From Usnea hakonensis (Eukaryota; Ascomycota; Lecanoromycetes; Lecanorales; Parmeliaceae), in the NCBI GenBank assembly GCA_013423325.1, contig BLJB01000369.1:1-64000 (forward strand): a DNA stretch of 64,000 nucleotides, given 5' to 3'. Both the position numbers and the translations under genes were made by a program. Shown in pieces: positions 36,100 to 47,960 of this stretch. The first letter of the stretch is position 1. Each line of letters starts with the position of its first letter. Below the pieces are notes generated by a model, which was not told the DNA's origin, ran no database searches, and saw nothing but the letters and a program-made list of their open reading frames with translations.

Positions 36100-38241
36100 C
36101 TAGAAAGACTTTGAGGCCTTCCAGCAGTGACTTTCAGCTGGCGTCGCCTCTAGGAATGGGGTGTCAACCTCCGTCATCCAAGGCGGTGTTCCCTTAAGTC
36201 GTGGCATCAAGAAGTAAGGGACGTCGTCCTTGAAGCATAGACCTGGCGTATCGACGGACACGTGTGATAGAACCTGCAGGATGCCGAAGAGAAGGATCCA
36301 TCGGCCTTTTCTGGCATCACGAGGGTCTGTCTCTCCCAAATGATCTGTCTTCTCGAAACGCTGGAATGCTTCAACCAGGCCATTCGTAGCGACATCTGGG
36401 CCTAGAAGAAGAGCGTTGCTGGCCGTCGAGTATGCGTGGATCATCTGCTTCTCTGAGGCTTTGGTCTTGCTCGTGAAAAGGGTATACTTTTGTTGGACTT
36501 TTCCGGTATCACCGACAGGCATCGAATCCGGAAGTAGCGGATATGGGTACGGAACATGAGGATACTTGTGGTCATGGTCGAAATGAACAAAAATCTTGGC
36601 GAGATCTAGACCATCGTTGCTGATTTTCGTGACTGCACCCTTCGTCTTACGAACCATAGTTCGATACCGCTCAGTAGGGTCCTTGATCTCGGCCCATACA
36701 ACGTCTCGGTCAACATAGTAGTCATACAGCGCGCCGAAGTCTTTTTGCAAATGACGTACGACTGTCCTTGTTACCCAGCTGCCGTCGTGGTTCTGAACCT
36801 TGCGCGGAGGCCAAGTCTTGTAAGTCTTCTCATAGAATTGGAGGAGGAAGCGACGGAAGTGGTCGAAACTAGCCCGGGCAGCTGGAGGCTGAACTGTATG
36901 AGAAGGCCACATGTCGCCAAATCTGAAAGTTGACAGCCTATCCTCTACAACCTGAATCCTAGCCTGGAGTTCGAGATTTGAGCGCTCTAACAGCGTCCGA
37001 GAGACATGGCTGATATCGCGAAATTCCGGTAATCCTTGCAGCTTCGTGTACATACCGCTGCAATGAACAAATCCTTCTCGCCAACCTTCTTGCCACTGTA
37101 CTTCATCATCTTCACTGTAAGCAAGTAATCCTGCTGCTGCGGCAGGGTCATTGGAAATATTGTGGAGAGAAAGTCCTGTCAAATGCCGGATGATCACGTC
37201 GGTACAACTGGTCTCCTTTGGTAGGAGCACTAGAAGGCGCTCGTGCAGGTCTATGAGCGCTTGGTAGAACGTTAGGCCAACAAGAGGCTTATTCAACAAA
37301 AGAGCAAAAAAATTGCGAGTAGTGATATGGTGTCGTAGTATCTCGATCCTAGAAGCACCATCCGACGCTGGGAAGTGAATCTTGCATCGAATCTGCGCCT
37401 CGGATCTACGGTTATCCGACAACGAAGATGGAGCTGGACTGCCAAGTCCGAGTCTTCTAGGACCTCGCTCTGGAGAACAAGCAGACATTAGGGACGTTTC
37501 AGGTTTGGGGTTACGCTTGTACCCTTCCTGTAACATAGAGATCAGAATTTCTGACCTCGTTCCTTCCATAAATGATGACTTGACTCGGAACGAAGGCTGC
37601 GGACGTTGGTAGCCGTAATATACCAATGTATCTCCAGCAGGGTCCCAGAGTTCAGGATCCTAGACAGATTAGCTCTGCATGTTATTCGCACTCAGATTGA
37701 AATGTAAGCTTACCTTTGCGAGCTTGCCCCATGGTTCAGCAGGACTCCCGTTTCCTGGCCACCTCTTCACACTCGCTGCCTGCTCAAGCCCCTTCAACTC
37801 ATGGCGCTCTCGCGCATACACCTTTGACGGCCGAGATGCCTCAATATAGACACTCGTGCCGAAGTTGGAAGATTCACGAAGTTGGCGCACATCCGGAAAA
37901 GATCTGCCATCTCGACTTCGATCTTCGGCTGACGTATTACCAAATTTTGTCAATAGACTCCGCAATGCCTTTTTTTCGTCGTTGCTTCTAACAGACGATG
38001 CGGTAATAGACGGTGTAGCTTCTCGATGGGACGAGATGCCGTCTTGCAAGGCTTCGTTGGGTGTACTCTCCACATGAATTGAGGTCCGTCGAACTAGCCA
38101 AGGACTGTAGCTGGAACTTGGGTCATGACTCCCGCCTTTCACATCTCTTTGCGCGATCGCCTCGGTATACTGGGGAGGAGGAGGAGGCAGTGCGGATTGG
38201 AGCTCCGAAAGTCCCAGGCTGTCATCCGTGTGGGATGGCAT
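36100..38241 (-). CDS. uncharacterised fungal protein (possibly DUF8004 family)
   Basis: Two exons on the minus strand, 38241-37714 and 37659-36100, joined in phase 0 over a 54-nt intron with GTAAGC donor; 695 aa. The start is the first ATG (MPSHTDDSLGL); a TTG-initiated extension is unlikely. The N-terminal 150 residues are disordered. The intron joins WGKLAK to DPELWDPAGDTLVYYGY, a stretch I recall from a widespread Pezizomycotina family, likely the one catalogued as DUF8004. Further conserved-looking parts are FFALLLNKPLVGLTFYQAL and a helical region with DYYVDRDVVWAEI. No catalytic signature, membrane segment or signal peptide is visible. Function unknown. Confidence 0.8.
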
Positions 38242-39921
38242 ATCCAATCCTATATCTTCGAACTACCACTCTACACGATGAGTTCCTGTGACACTGTTGT
38301 GCAGACCATTTCCATTCGAGGATTATCTAGAACCTAGTAAACTCCCTTACCAGTTCAAGCGGAAGCTCTGACCTTCGCGCCTAGGATCTTGGAGACTTGT
38401 CGAGACTGAGCGGGCCCGCGTTTTTCGTCCTTCCTACGAAGCTACGTTTTCATATGCTCCTTGCCGCCGGATCTACTCGGTATGTTAGGAATTGTGATAA
38501 TCGACCGCTCATAGAAGCGCGGGTGCAGGAGAAGGAAGGTTTCTAGAACAATGAGTTAGTAATGATGGATACCATGTCGCATAAGTGCGGTATACATATG
38601 AAGAATTCTTCATAGACATGCTACCTACAGTCTACTGGGTAGGCTCTAAGAAAGGCCTGGACCCCTTGGCCGAGTGGTGCGGGTGAGATAGGTACCCGTG
38701 CATTGGCATGATGAAGGTTGGTTGGTACAGTATTACCTTAGGTAGACTCAAGTAGTCTAACTTCACGTTTCAGTCCAGGGTGCGCCACGACTTGACTGGC
38801 AAGTGCCATTATGTTATCAGTCAGATCTGGGTGAATTGTCAAAAGTATGACGGTACTCTACGTATTCGACATGTCGATTTGATGGCTGTGTTGTGTACTT
38901 TACTTTACTCTAGGGTGCTTGGATTGCATCTGTCTTTCGTCCTTATCATACTTTGTACATCCATTTGGAATAGCCAAGGTGCCATATACTTTAGCGTAAA
39001 GCAAGGTGCACGTTTTCATGAATTGATATAATAACATCTAATATACTTTTTGTCCACGTTGATGATTTCAGGGGTATTGCAAGTTGCAATGTGTTAAAGA
39101 AATAATGATTGCAATGTGATTGGAGCGGCAAAATAGTCGGCTGCCGCTTCCCCACAAAATTAGGTAAATCAAAGTGATATAAAGTATCCCGTTGGGGGCG
39201 AATCCCAGATCTCATCAGGCACTATGTTGTAGGGCACTCAGCAGACACTATCGGCACATGATCTTGGATACTCCTAACCTCATGTGATGAGAAGTCTCCG
39301 ATCTGCAGTAGTTTAGCAAGTACCTTACCTAGGTAGCCTGAATACCTTATTGTTAGCCTCGTCTTCGCAAGCTACATTCAGCCTTCTAATAATGGCTCCA
39401 CAGACCACAGAGCATATTCTTCCACCCGCCTCTTGCACGCCCACCAATCGATGATAGGAGTAATGATGGGCACATGCACACCGTTCAAGGATTGAGCAAC
39501 CGTTCCAATCTAACGGCTACCCCACAAACCGGAAGAATATGCAAAGCCCGTAGAACTATGCTAGAACAAAAGTACCACTACTGAATGACTTGCCGCCCTT
39601 TATCGCACCGCGCACGCGACCCAATTAAACCTTGGTATTTGACCTAGTTTGGTGGAAGTATCATGGCATCCAACCAAAGCCAAAGACCCTTGACCCTAGA
39701 CTCAGACTAGAGCCACAATCATCCCCCTGTGTGTCGACTTGCCGTTCGTCATATTGTTCCTTGCAAGAAATTTTTGACAGTGCGTGCAACCGAGAGACCT
39801 CGAATCTCCTCACTCACAGCATCAGATATGCTTCATCGTCTGCTCGTTCATTGATTCGAGCTTGACCAGTGGAGCAGGCTTCATTGCTCTCTCTACTACT
39901 TGGACTGTCATTTTTTCTGCA
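38242..39921 (+). promoter_or_regulatory. long upstream region of the nitrate porter
   Basis: About 1.7 kb with no convincing gene. It contains words matching HGATAR, the binding core of fungal GATA nitrogen regulators (AreA/NIT2): TGATAA at 38495-38500, TTATCA (opposite strand) at 38943-38948 and TTATCG (opposite strand) at 39600-39605. Such hexamers are common by chance. No CTCCGHGG (NirA) site was found. Confidence 0.3.
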
Positions 39922-41513
39922 ATGCCTCCTTCCATAGCCTCGCTCTGGAAAGCACCAGGAATCAATCCAGTCAACCACAAAGCGAGATCAATACCTGTCT
40001 TTAACCCTCTCAACATCTATGGACGAGTATTCCTGCTATCATGGTGGGGCTTCTTCATAGCCTTCTGGAGCTGGTACGCTTTTCCACCCTTAATGACAAA
40101 AACCATCAAGAATGATCTTGACCTCTCTCAAAATGAAATTGCAAATTCCAATGTCATTTCTTTGGTCGCGACAATGCTCGTCCGTCTTGTTGCCGGTCCG
40201 CTATGTGATAGATTTGGGGCAAGATGGACGTTTGCCGGTATTTTGCTCGTTGGAGCAATTCCCACAGCCCTCGCAGGGACGGTTTCAACGCCTCAAGGCC
40301 TCATCACAGTCAGGTTTTTCGTAGGCATTCTTGGTGGTAGCTTTATTCCTTGCCAGGTCTGGACGACAGGTTTCTTCGACAAGAACGTAGTCGGCACCGC
40401 AAATGCCCTGGCAGCTGGATTTGGAAACGCTGGAGGGGGAGTGACCTACTTCGTCATGCCTGCCATTTTCAATTCTCTCGTCCAACACCGACATCTGACA
40501 AATCATGTCGCTTGGCGGGTTACGTTCGTGGTTCCGTTTATTCTGATCACCTTCACCGCATTGGTCATTATCCTGGCGTGTCCCGACACGCCTACTGGAG
40601 CATGGTCCGCTCGGACCCAAGAAGTACAGCGCCATCTTGACATGCGCGACACCTTCTTCAGCGCCATTGGCAGAGACCGCAAAGGTACTGCACCAAGCAT
40701 GGATTCCGCGGCCTCGCCGGGCCTGTCGAACGACACCATAAAACTCAACTCCAACCGCGGTCAAGGGCACTTTTCGGAAACGCAGGCTCAGGAAGAGGCC
40801 TTCTCGCTGCGGCAAGCTGGGAACTAGTTGAGAAGCCTACTGTTCAGGGATCAACGAAGGTGATTTTGTCGCTTCCAACCTTGGCTCTTTCAGTCGCCTA
40901 TTTCTGTTCTTTCGGTACTGAGCTCTGCGTCAACACCATCCTGGGCGCTTACTACGCCCAGCAATTCCCGAAACTTGGGCAGACTGGCTCTGGAGACTGG
41001 GCTGCTATGTTTGGTCTCTTGAACCTTATCTTCCGGCCCGCGGGTGGTGTCATCAGCGATACCATCTACCGCTACACGCGCTCGCTATGGGGGAAGAAAA
41101 TCCTGATTCACTGTTTTGGAGCTATGACAGGAGTATTCTTGTTTGTGATTGGGCTTCTGAATCCTCACTCGAAAGCCACGTTCGTCGGACTTTTGACTGG
41201 GTTGGCTTTCTTCGAGGAAGCTGGTAACGGAGGGGTTTATTCCTTAGTGCCGCATGTGCATCCTACATCTAATGGTAAGTTCCTAGACGTATTGATTTCA
41301 TTCCTTCGAAAGGCTGACGAAGCGGAAGGTCTCATTACCGGTGTGACTGGTGCAGCTGGTGATTTTGGCGGCATTGTGTTCTTGTTGGTACATCGCTACA
41401 GCGGCACGGATTATGCAAGGGTGTTCTGGATTGTGGGCATCATCACCATTGCTGGGAATCTGCTCGTGTCATGGATAAGACCAATACCAAAGGGCCAGCT
41501 TGGTGGTCGATGA
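39922..41513 (+). CDS. nrtA: NRT2/CrnA-type nitrate porter (major facilitator), doubtful integrity
   Basis: Proposed exons are 39922-40684, 40786-41274 and 41329-41513; 478 aa. The second intron (GTAAGT, 54 nt) is convincing. The first (GTACTG donor, 101 nt) is weak and may instead be coding sequence carrying a one-base deletion in GGG near 40820, because read straight through the frame stops at 40825-40827. Family marks present are Arg88 in helix 2 and Arg338 in helix 8, which bind nitrate in NrtA/NarK, and the first nitrate signature AGFGNAGGG (Asn169). In the second signature the usual GAAGNFGG reads GAAGDFGG (Asp429, codon GAT at 41361-41363). It would take up nitrate across the plasma membrane with protons. 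No nitrate or nitrite reductase gene lies nearby in this window. Confidence 0.8.
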
Positions 41514-42090
41514 AGAGTTTATTTCACATTTGACTTCAAAATTTCCACATGTATATAGTCTCGATGATACACAGATTCTCTGATAAACTCATTCATCTTC
41601 CCAAGCATCGGAGCTAGCAAGCTACAAACACCACAAGATAGGACCTCAGCTGCTAAAGACGAGGCGCAGAATTTTTACGCAACAGCTGACCATTGGCCTC
41701 GATCTGGCAACTATTGATCACAAGGGAATTCAAAAAACGGGAAAAGCAGTCTCGTGAGATTTGTAATGAGATTGGGTCTTGTGTGAGAGATTAGAAGCGG
41801 ATGTGGAGAAGAGCTTACGTGTAGAAGGCAAAATTAGTTTTTGAAGATGGGGCGTGTAGGGAAATTGGTGATTGCTGGGACGGATGGATTGGTGTTTGGG
41901 GTATGAGGCGAGATATAAGGTAGAGTGAATGTTCTTTAGCTGACGGGGCTTGCTTGATCTATGAAATTCATAGAGGGAGTGTACTTGTCAGCCCTACCGT
42001 TTGACCTTGGCGCTTGGCATCTTTGCCTGCCGCCTGTGCTGCCTCAATGGAGATCCATGTCCAATTGCGACAATGGAATGAGCCTCTCCT
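41514..42090. other. intergenic between the nitrate porter and VPS11
   Basis: 3' UTR of the porter and promoter of VPS11. No extra gene seen. Confidence 0.4.
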
Positions 42091-45000
42091 ATGGCTTTGA
42101 CCTCGGTAAGGATAGCTGTGCTTAGCGTTGGACTCAATAGATGCTGATCTTTTCACGATAGTGGAAAGTCTTCAATTTTTTTGACGTCTTGGAAGTCAAA
42201 CTGCCCGATGACGACGGGGAGAGTTCCTCAACCTTCGATGTCAGTCGACCCTCCGACGAGTATAGTCTGCTTCAATGCTGACGTGGCAAGAGCAACAACC
42301 TCCACTGCATCTGTTCCGGATCCGACAACATATTTGTCGGTAGCAACGATGGCCACGTCCGTATCCTTTCCCAGGCCTTCAAGGTCGTACGCACGTTCAG
42401 GGCACATGACACTGGTCCTATCACCCAGATAAGACAGGTAGAAGGGACGGCGCTACTTGTCACCATTTCTGAGGATCTTTCAAACGAGCCAGTACTCAAA
42501 GTTTGGGCTCTAGACAAGACAGAGAAGAAGACAGGTGCACCTAAGTGCTTGTCAACGTTGGGCATACACAATGGCAGAAAGCAATTCCCCGTGAGTCTTT
42601 CAAAGGCAAAACTGGAAATCTGCTGTCGTTGGAAGGCTAAAAGGGCTAGATCTCGGCTTTCGCAACCCTCGAGAATCTTTCTCAGCTCGCAGTAGGGTTC
42701 GCAAATGGCGCGGTCACGGTCATAAGAGGCGACTTAATACATGACCGAGGCGCCAAGCAGAGAACTGTTTTTGAGTCAGAAGAGCCGATAACAGGGGTCG
42801 AGTTTCGCGAAGGTCCCAATACCACACTCTACCTCGCAACTACTGGGCGAATACTCACCCTGACGATAACCGGAAAGGGGCAAGGGCAACCAGCAAAGGT
42901 CTTGGAGGACATAGGATGCGGCGTTGGCTGTATGACATTCGATGACGCCAATGGGGATATCGTTGTAGTACGAGATGACGCAATACATTATTATGGCGTC
43001 AATGGGCGAGGTCCCTCGTTCGCATTCGAAGGACCCAAACAACTCGTCAGCATATTTGGCGACTACGTTGCTCTTGTTACGCCCCCAAAAGCATCCACTC
43101 CAACCAAGATGAGTACTCTACGTAGATTTGTCGGCAGCCAGAGAGATGATTTGTACAATACATCTACCTTTGTATTGCTGGACACAGACTTGAAATACAT
43201 AGCTCACACAGAAACTCTCATATCCCAAGTCAAAGATCTTTTTATTGAGTGGGGTGACATATTCCTTTTGACACTTGATGGTAAAGTACGTGGTTCTCCA
43301 AAGATCCTAGAAATTTTCGCTGATCTTGTAGCTCTTTCGATACCACGAAAAAACTCTGCAGCAGAAGCTAGAAATTCTGTACCAGCGTGACCTCTACGTC
43401 CTTGCTATCAACTTTGCTCAGAAAGCTGGCGTCGACACTGCACAGCGTAATGTGATTCTCCGCAGGTACGGTGATTATCTGCATAAGAAAGGTGACTATG
43501 ACACTGCAATGCAACAGTACCTGAAAGCAATCGATAATACCGAGCCTTCACAAGTGATACGCAAGGTACGTATCGCCATTCCTACGTTTGATATCTTTTA
43601 ATGGAGTGCCCTAGTTTCTTGACTCGCAACGAATCAACAACCTCATCGAATACCTCGAAGAACTACACGATCATGACAAGGCTACAGTCGACCATACTAC
43701 GCTTCTCTTGAATTGCTATGCTAAGCTGAAAGACACCGAAAAGCTTGAGGCATTCATCAAGTCCGGGACGCACTTCGACTTGGAAACGGCGATCAGTATG
43801 TGCCGGCAGGGCGGTTATTACGATCAAGCTGTCTTCCTCGCAAAGAAGAACGACGAACATGAGCTAGTCATTGATATACTGATCGAGGATTCCAAGAAAT
43901 ACGAGGATGCCCTTGATTTCATTTGGCGGCTCTCACCTGAGACGGCCTACCCAAATCTGATGAAGTATGCCAGAGTCTTGCTTGAGCATTGTCAGGACGA
44001 AGCTACTAAGATCTTCATCGACTATTACACAGGCCAATATCGACCAAGGCGCAACATTCCGGTACCTACGGTGCAGGAACCCCAAGGCGGTGGAACCTAC
44101 AATGTTGGGAACCTAACCTCCTTCCTCCCCTTACCATATCGCCAAGCAAGCGTAAATCCGCCGCCTGGAACAGCCGGCAACTACCAGCTGGCGGGATCCG
44201 ATGCAGTGGACGCGGAGTCAGCCCAAGCTCCCCCAGAGTATGACATCCCGAAGCCGCGAACAGCGTTTGCGTCGTTCGTTGATCATCCTGAAAGTTTCAT
44301 AACTTTCCTAGAGGCTTGCTTGAAGCAAGAGAACATTGACAAGAGCGACCTGACCGACCTCTATACTGCTTTATTTGAGATGTATCTGCAGACTGCCAAC
44401 ACTAAGAAAGGGGAGGAGAAGGGTATTTGGGAAGCGAAAGCCAAAAGACTAATCGATGATGAAGACGTGAGTGACACCTGAGATATTCTGCGTCGCAAGC
44501 TGATGAGACACCAGATTCCAATAGATGCATCGAATGTTTTATTGCTCTCGCATCTTTCGGGATTTCGAGACGGTACCACCCGAGTCAGAGAGCAGCAAGG
44601 TCTTCGTTTCGATATCTTCCTGTCTTACACTTCTGCCAAAGATACTGCTGGGGCGATCAAAGCTTTAAGGAAGTATGGCCCTGAAGAGCCCCAATTGTAT
44701 CCAGCTGCCCTTGCCTATTTCACCTCTGACCAAAAGATTTTGGAAGAAGCTGGAGATGAATTGGACTACGTGTTGAAGAAAATCGACGAAGACGGCTTGA
44801 TGGCACCATTGCAGGTGATACAAACACTGAGCACGAATGCTGTTGCAACGATGGGTATGGTCAAGAAATATCTCAGTGATACCATCGAGAGGGAGAGAAA
44901 AGAGATCTCAAACGTAAATCACGTTCCATTGGTTCCAACGCGACCTGCTAACAGAGTCTAGAATCGTCGCCTGATCGAAAGCTACCGAACCGAAACCGAG

Positions 45001-45339
45001 TCTAAGCGAAAGGAGATGGACGATCTTGGCAACAAGCCTGCTGTGTTCAACGCCAGGCGATGCGCCGCGTGCGGTAGGAGCTTGGATCTACCAACTGTGC
45101 ACTTTCTATGCAAGCACTCGTTTCACCAAAGCTGTCTCAACGAAACAGATGGGGTAGAAGCGGAGTGTCCACAATGTGCTGCGGCAAACAACAATATTCG
45201 GTCTTTCAGAAAAGCACAGGAGGACTCGGCGGATAGGCACGAGATGTTCCAAGACGCATTGGAACGAAGTCGAGATAAATTCGGGACAATTAGTGAATTC
45301 TTTGGTAGGGGCGTCATGACGCCGCCGAATGCAGAATAG
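42091..45339 (+). CDS. VPS11: Vps11, core subunit of HOPS/CORVET tethering complexes
   Basis: Eight exons: 42091-42105, 42162-42239, 42291-42590, 42650-43285, 43332-43565, 43615-44466, 44515-44913 and 44962-45339, all closing in phase 0; 963 aa. The 15-nt first exon (MALTS) joins WKVFNFFDV, the usual fungal start. Residues of about 1-370 form a WD40-like propeller (NLHCICSGSDNIFVGSNDG and onward), followed by a clathrin-heavy-chain-type helical repeat region (KGDYDTAMQQYLKAIDNTEPS). A C-terminal RING-H2 begins at about Cys872 (CAACGRS, CKHSFHQSC, CPQC). Known role: Vps11 bridges the complexes that tether endosomes and vacuoles via Rab5/Rab7-type GTPases. Length and domain order match fungal Vps11. 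It lies head-to-tail with the AT-hook gene. Confidence 0.95.
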
Positions 45340-45778
45340 ATGAATGGACATCAAGCTTGCATATTTGCTTCCAATTATGACCTTTGCTCAAATTCAATAA
45401 GTGAATAAAGCAATCTGACTCGGGACAATGTCCCTATGACAGTGCCCTTATACCAAGAATCCCTCCTCACAAATACTAACAATACGGTAATAACCCCCAA
45501 CTTTAGGAATTGATAAGAGCGGAATAGGCTTCGCGATAGTTTTTCAGGTCAGGGGTGGAGGGTGTTTAAGACTGTCGGGGGGATGTCCCGACTCAAGTTG
45601 GGAGGGCACGTGAGAGCGCGTATCTTGGCTTCGACGCGCTTTCCCGCCGCTAGATCCACGTCCCTACCGTACTCTGGTCCCCATTTCATTTATACCTCTG
45701 CATGTTCGTAGTGCCACTACATGTAAGGCTTCAACGACGGATCTGAGGGTCCGCCTCGTTGTTCAATTGCTTCACGAC
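45340..45778. other. intergenic between VPS11 and the AT-hook gene
   Basis: 3' UTR and promoter sequence. No other feature seen. Confidence 0.4.
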
Positions 45779-47960
45779 ATGACAAAGCGCAAAGTGATTG
45801 AGGACTCGGACGACGAGGAAGATGCTGGAGCTACCCCGCCACGTCCGTCAGTAAGTGGGCTCTCAGACATCACTTTGAGCACCATCGTCAGCTTGGATGG
45901 TTGTCTTTCGCAAGAGACACAAAGCCAAATTGCCGACCCAAGTACGAGCTCTACCGGTTTGTGCCCTTGTCAATGCCTACAGGTTGCAATTGGTTACGGA
46001 GGCTGACCGTTGGAAAGAGCTACTCAATCGTGAATCGCGCGCTGCCCACAAAAGCCTTATCGAGCCTACTCCCAAGAGCACACTTCCTGCGACTAGGACA
46101 TATAGCTCTTCCCAACAGCAGACCCCTACTTCACCTAGCACATCGCGGCTGAAGACCAAAAGATCAAAGACCAGCGTGGAGAAGCCCAAGGCCAAGAAAC
46201 CGTTCAAGACATACGGGAAAGCTTGTCAGGATATCTTTGAGTTTTACGGTGGTAGCGATGGAGAGGTTGATGTTACGCCGAGGAAAGAATTGGGACCCAA
46301 GGTTGGAAAGCGCGATAAGAGCGAACATTTTGATCTCAAGAAAGCAGCGAGGACGCAGGCCTCTCCAGACAAAGGCGTTTTAGGAAGGCCATTCACTTCA
46401 TCTAAAGGAGATACTGAGCTACTGAGTACCGGGCCAGAACCATATGTGGTCTCCTCGGCAGGCGAAAAGGACGTTTCTCCCTGGAATTCCATGCCTCCTC
46501 CGGCGTCCAAGTTTACATCCTTCGAGAAATCGCAGCGGTCGGAAACTAGCACGATGCCTAAAATTACTGACATAGTACCTCCAAAACTTGTTACGGAAAA
46601 TGTCAATTTTCCTGCTGAGGCTACATACTTTGAGACTCAATCAGATACTCGAAAGCCAAAACCTACAGAAGGGTCGCGTAATGAAGATAACGAGGACCGT
46701 TCTCAACTCCTCTCACAGCATGTTAGATGTGATTCAGTAAACTCTCAAAATGGATTGAAACCTATCAGTCAACAACCGACCGAGGAACCGGCACCCAGTT
46801 CAAGCGCTTCTGAAATTTCACCCAGCCAGACTTTTACTGTCAGAAACACAGATCAAACAAGCTTTGTGTCCCACGGACTTGGTTCACGCCTGGATGATGA
46901 GCAATTACGTCCACAGGTCGATTTCAATCTGTCAACGATGGCCAATCCTGTTGTACTATTGCCAGCGTTTACCGACACTGAAGTTGGCCAGGATGAGCTG
47001 TCACTCTCCGTTCCTGAGATATCTAGTAGAAGCCCAGCCAAATCAGCCAAAACATCAAAGAGGAAGAGAGACACGGACGACAAAGACGAAGATGAGCTTG
47101 ACGCCGACGACTACGCTATCGGTATCCCAAAAGAGCATTACCAGCCTCGTCCCAGCAAGCGTAGGTCGGGTGGTGTGACCGAAGAGGTCTTCGTACCGAC
47201 AGATTTCTCTAAGAGACCGGAGTCGATAGCCAAAGGCAAGCGTAAGACTAAAAGACATAAGACTACTGCATTTCAAGAACTACTACCCAAGGACGAGGAC
47301 GAGGGCGAGGACGAAGAAGTCGAAATGATGCCTGATCCCAGATTTGAAATTCCTGAAAAGAAACCCCCAAAATTCTCCACGGAAAGAGATCAGCCAGACG
47401 TGGAGAAGAATCAAAATACGGATGAGAGCCAACTGAAAGCTCAACCAAAGCCGAAGCAAGCAGCAGTAGTAAATGGCCAGAAGAAACGTGGTAGACCCAA
47501 GAAGGCAGCGACAAATCTGTCCGAAGAATCAGTCTTGGACGAAGTAGAAGCTGATGAAGATCAGGAGGATGCCGAAACAGAGGAGCCCACTGTCTCAGCA
47601 GCGGCCAGTAGGTCCCGGAAAATGACGAAGACTACAGGACCACCAAAGCCAATCACCCACGAGCAAGAAGGCAGCAACAATAATCGTGCTACAAATTCCG
47701 AAGACTCGGAAGATGTACCTGCTAACAGACTCAACGAGAGCCATGGCAATATCATCGCATCAGAGCCTGTTGCAAACCAAATGCCTGAAGTATCACCAGC
47801 GAGATCAAAGTGTCCACCCGAAACTCCTCGCAAATCTGAAACGCCTGTGCCAAAGGGACCAGACAAGCACAGCCCAATCAGCAGCGGAAAAGTGGCGTAT
47901 CGAGTGGGGCTAAGCAAGAGAGCGAGGATCGCCCCTTTATTGAGGATTGTACGGAAATAA
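45779..47960 (+). CDS. AT-hook nuclear protein with conserved basic C-terminal tail
   Basis: Likely three exons, 45779-45850, 45892-45941 and 45983-47960; 699 aa. The second intron is only 41 nt, so the 5' end is less sure; the long third exon is clear. The protein starts MTKRKVIEDSDDEEDAG and is disordered and highly charged throughout. An AT-hook core (KKRGRPKKAA) lies near residue 545, acidic stretches (EDEGEDEEVE) lie before it, and the C-terminus is YRVGLSKRARIAPLLRIV followed by RK. I recall a similar tail in other filamentous-fungal proteins, but no function. An AT-hook binds the minor groove of AT-rich DNA, so a chromatin role is likely. There are several basic clusters fit for nuclear import. 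Confidence 0.75.

Noticed and set aside
38665..38740. CCTTGGCCGAGTGGT resembles the D-arm of a tRNA-Leu or tRNA-Ser
   Set aside because: No anticodon arm, no GGTTCGAATCC-type B box and no acceptor stem pairing follow.
39922..41513. A nitrate-assimilation cluster around the porter
   Set aside because: Neither nitrate reductase nor nitrite reductase motifs occur in the neighbouring genes, so a cluster is not supported within this window.
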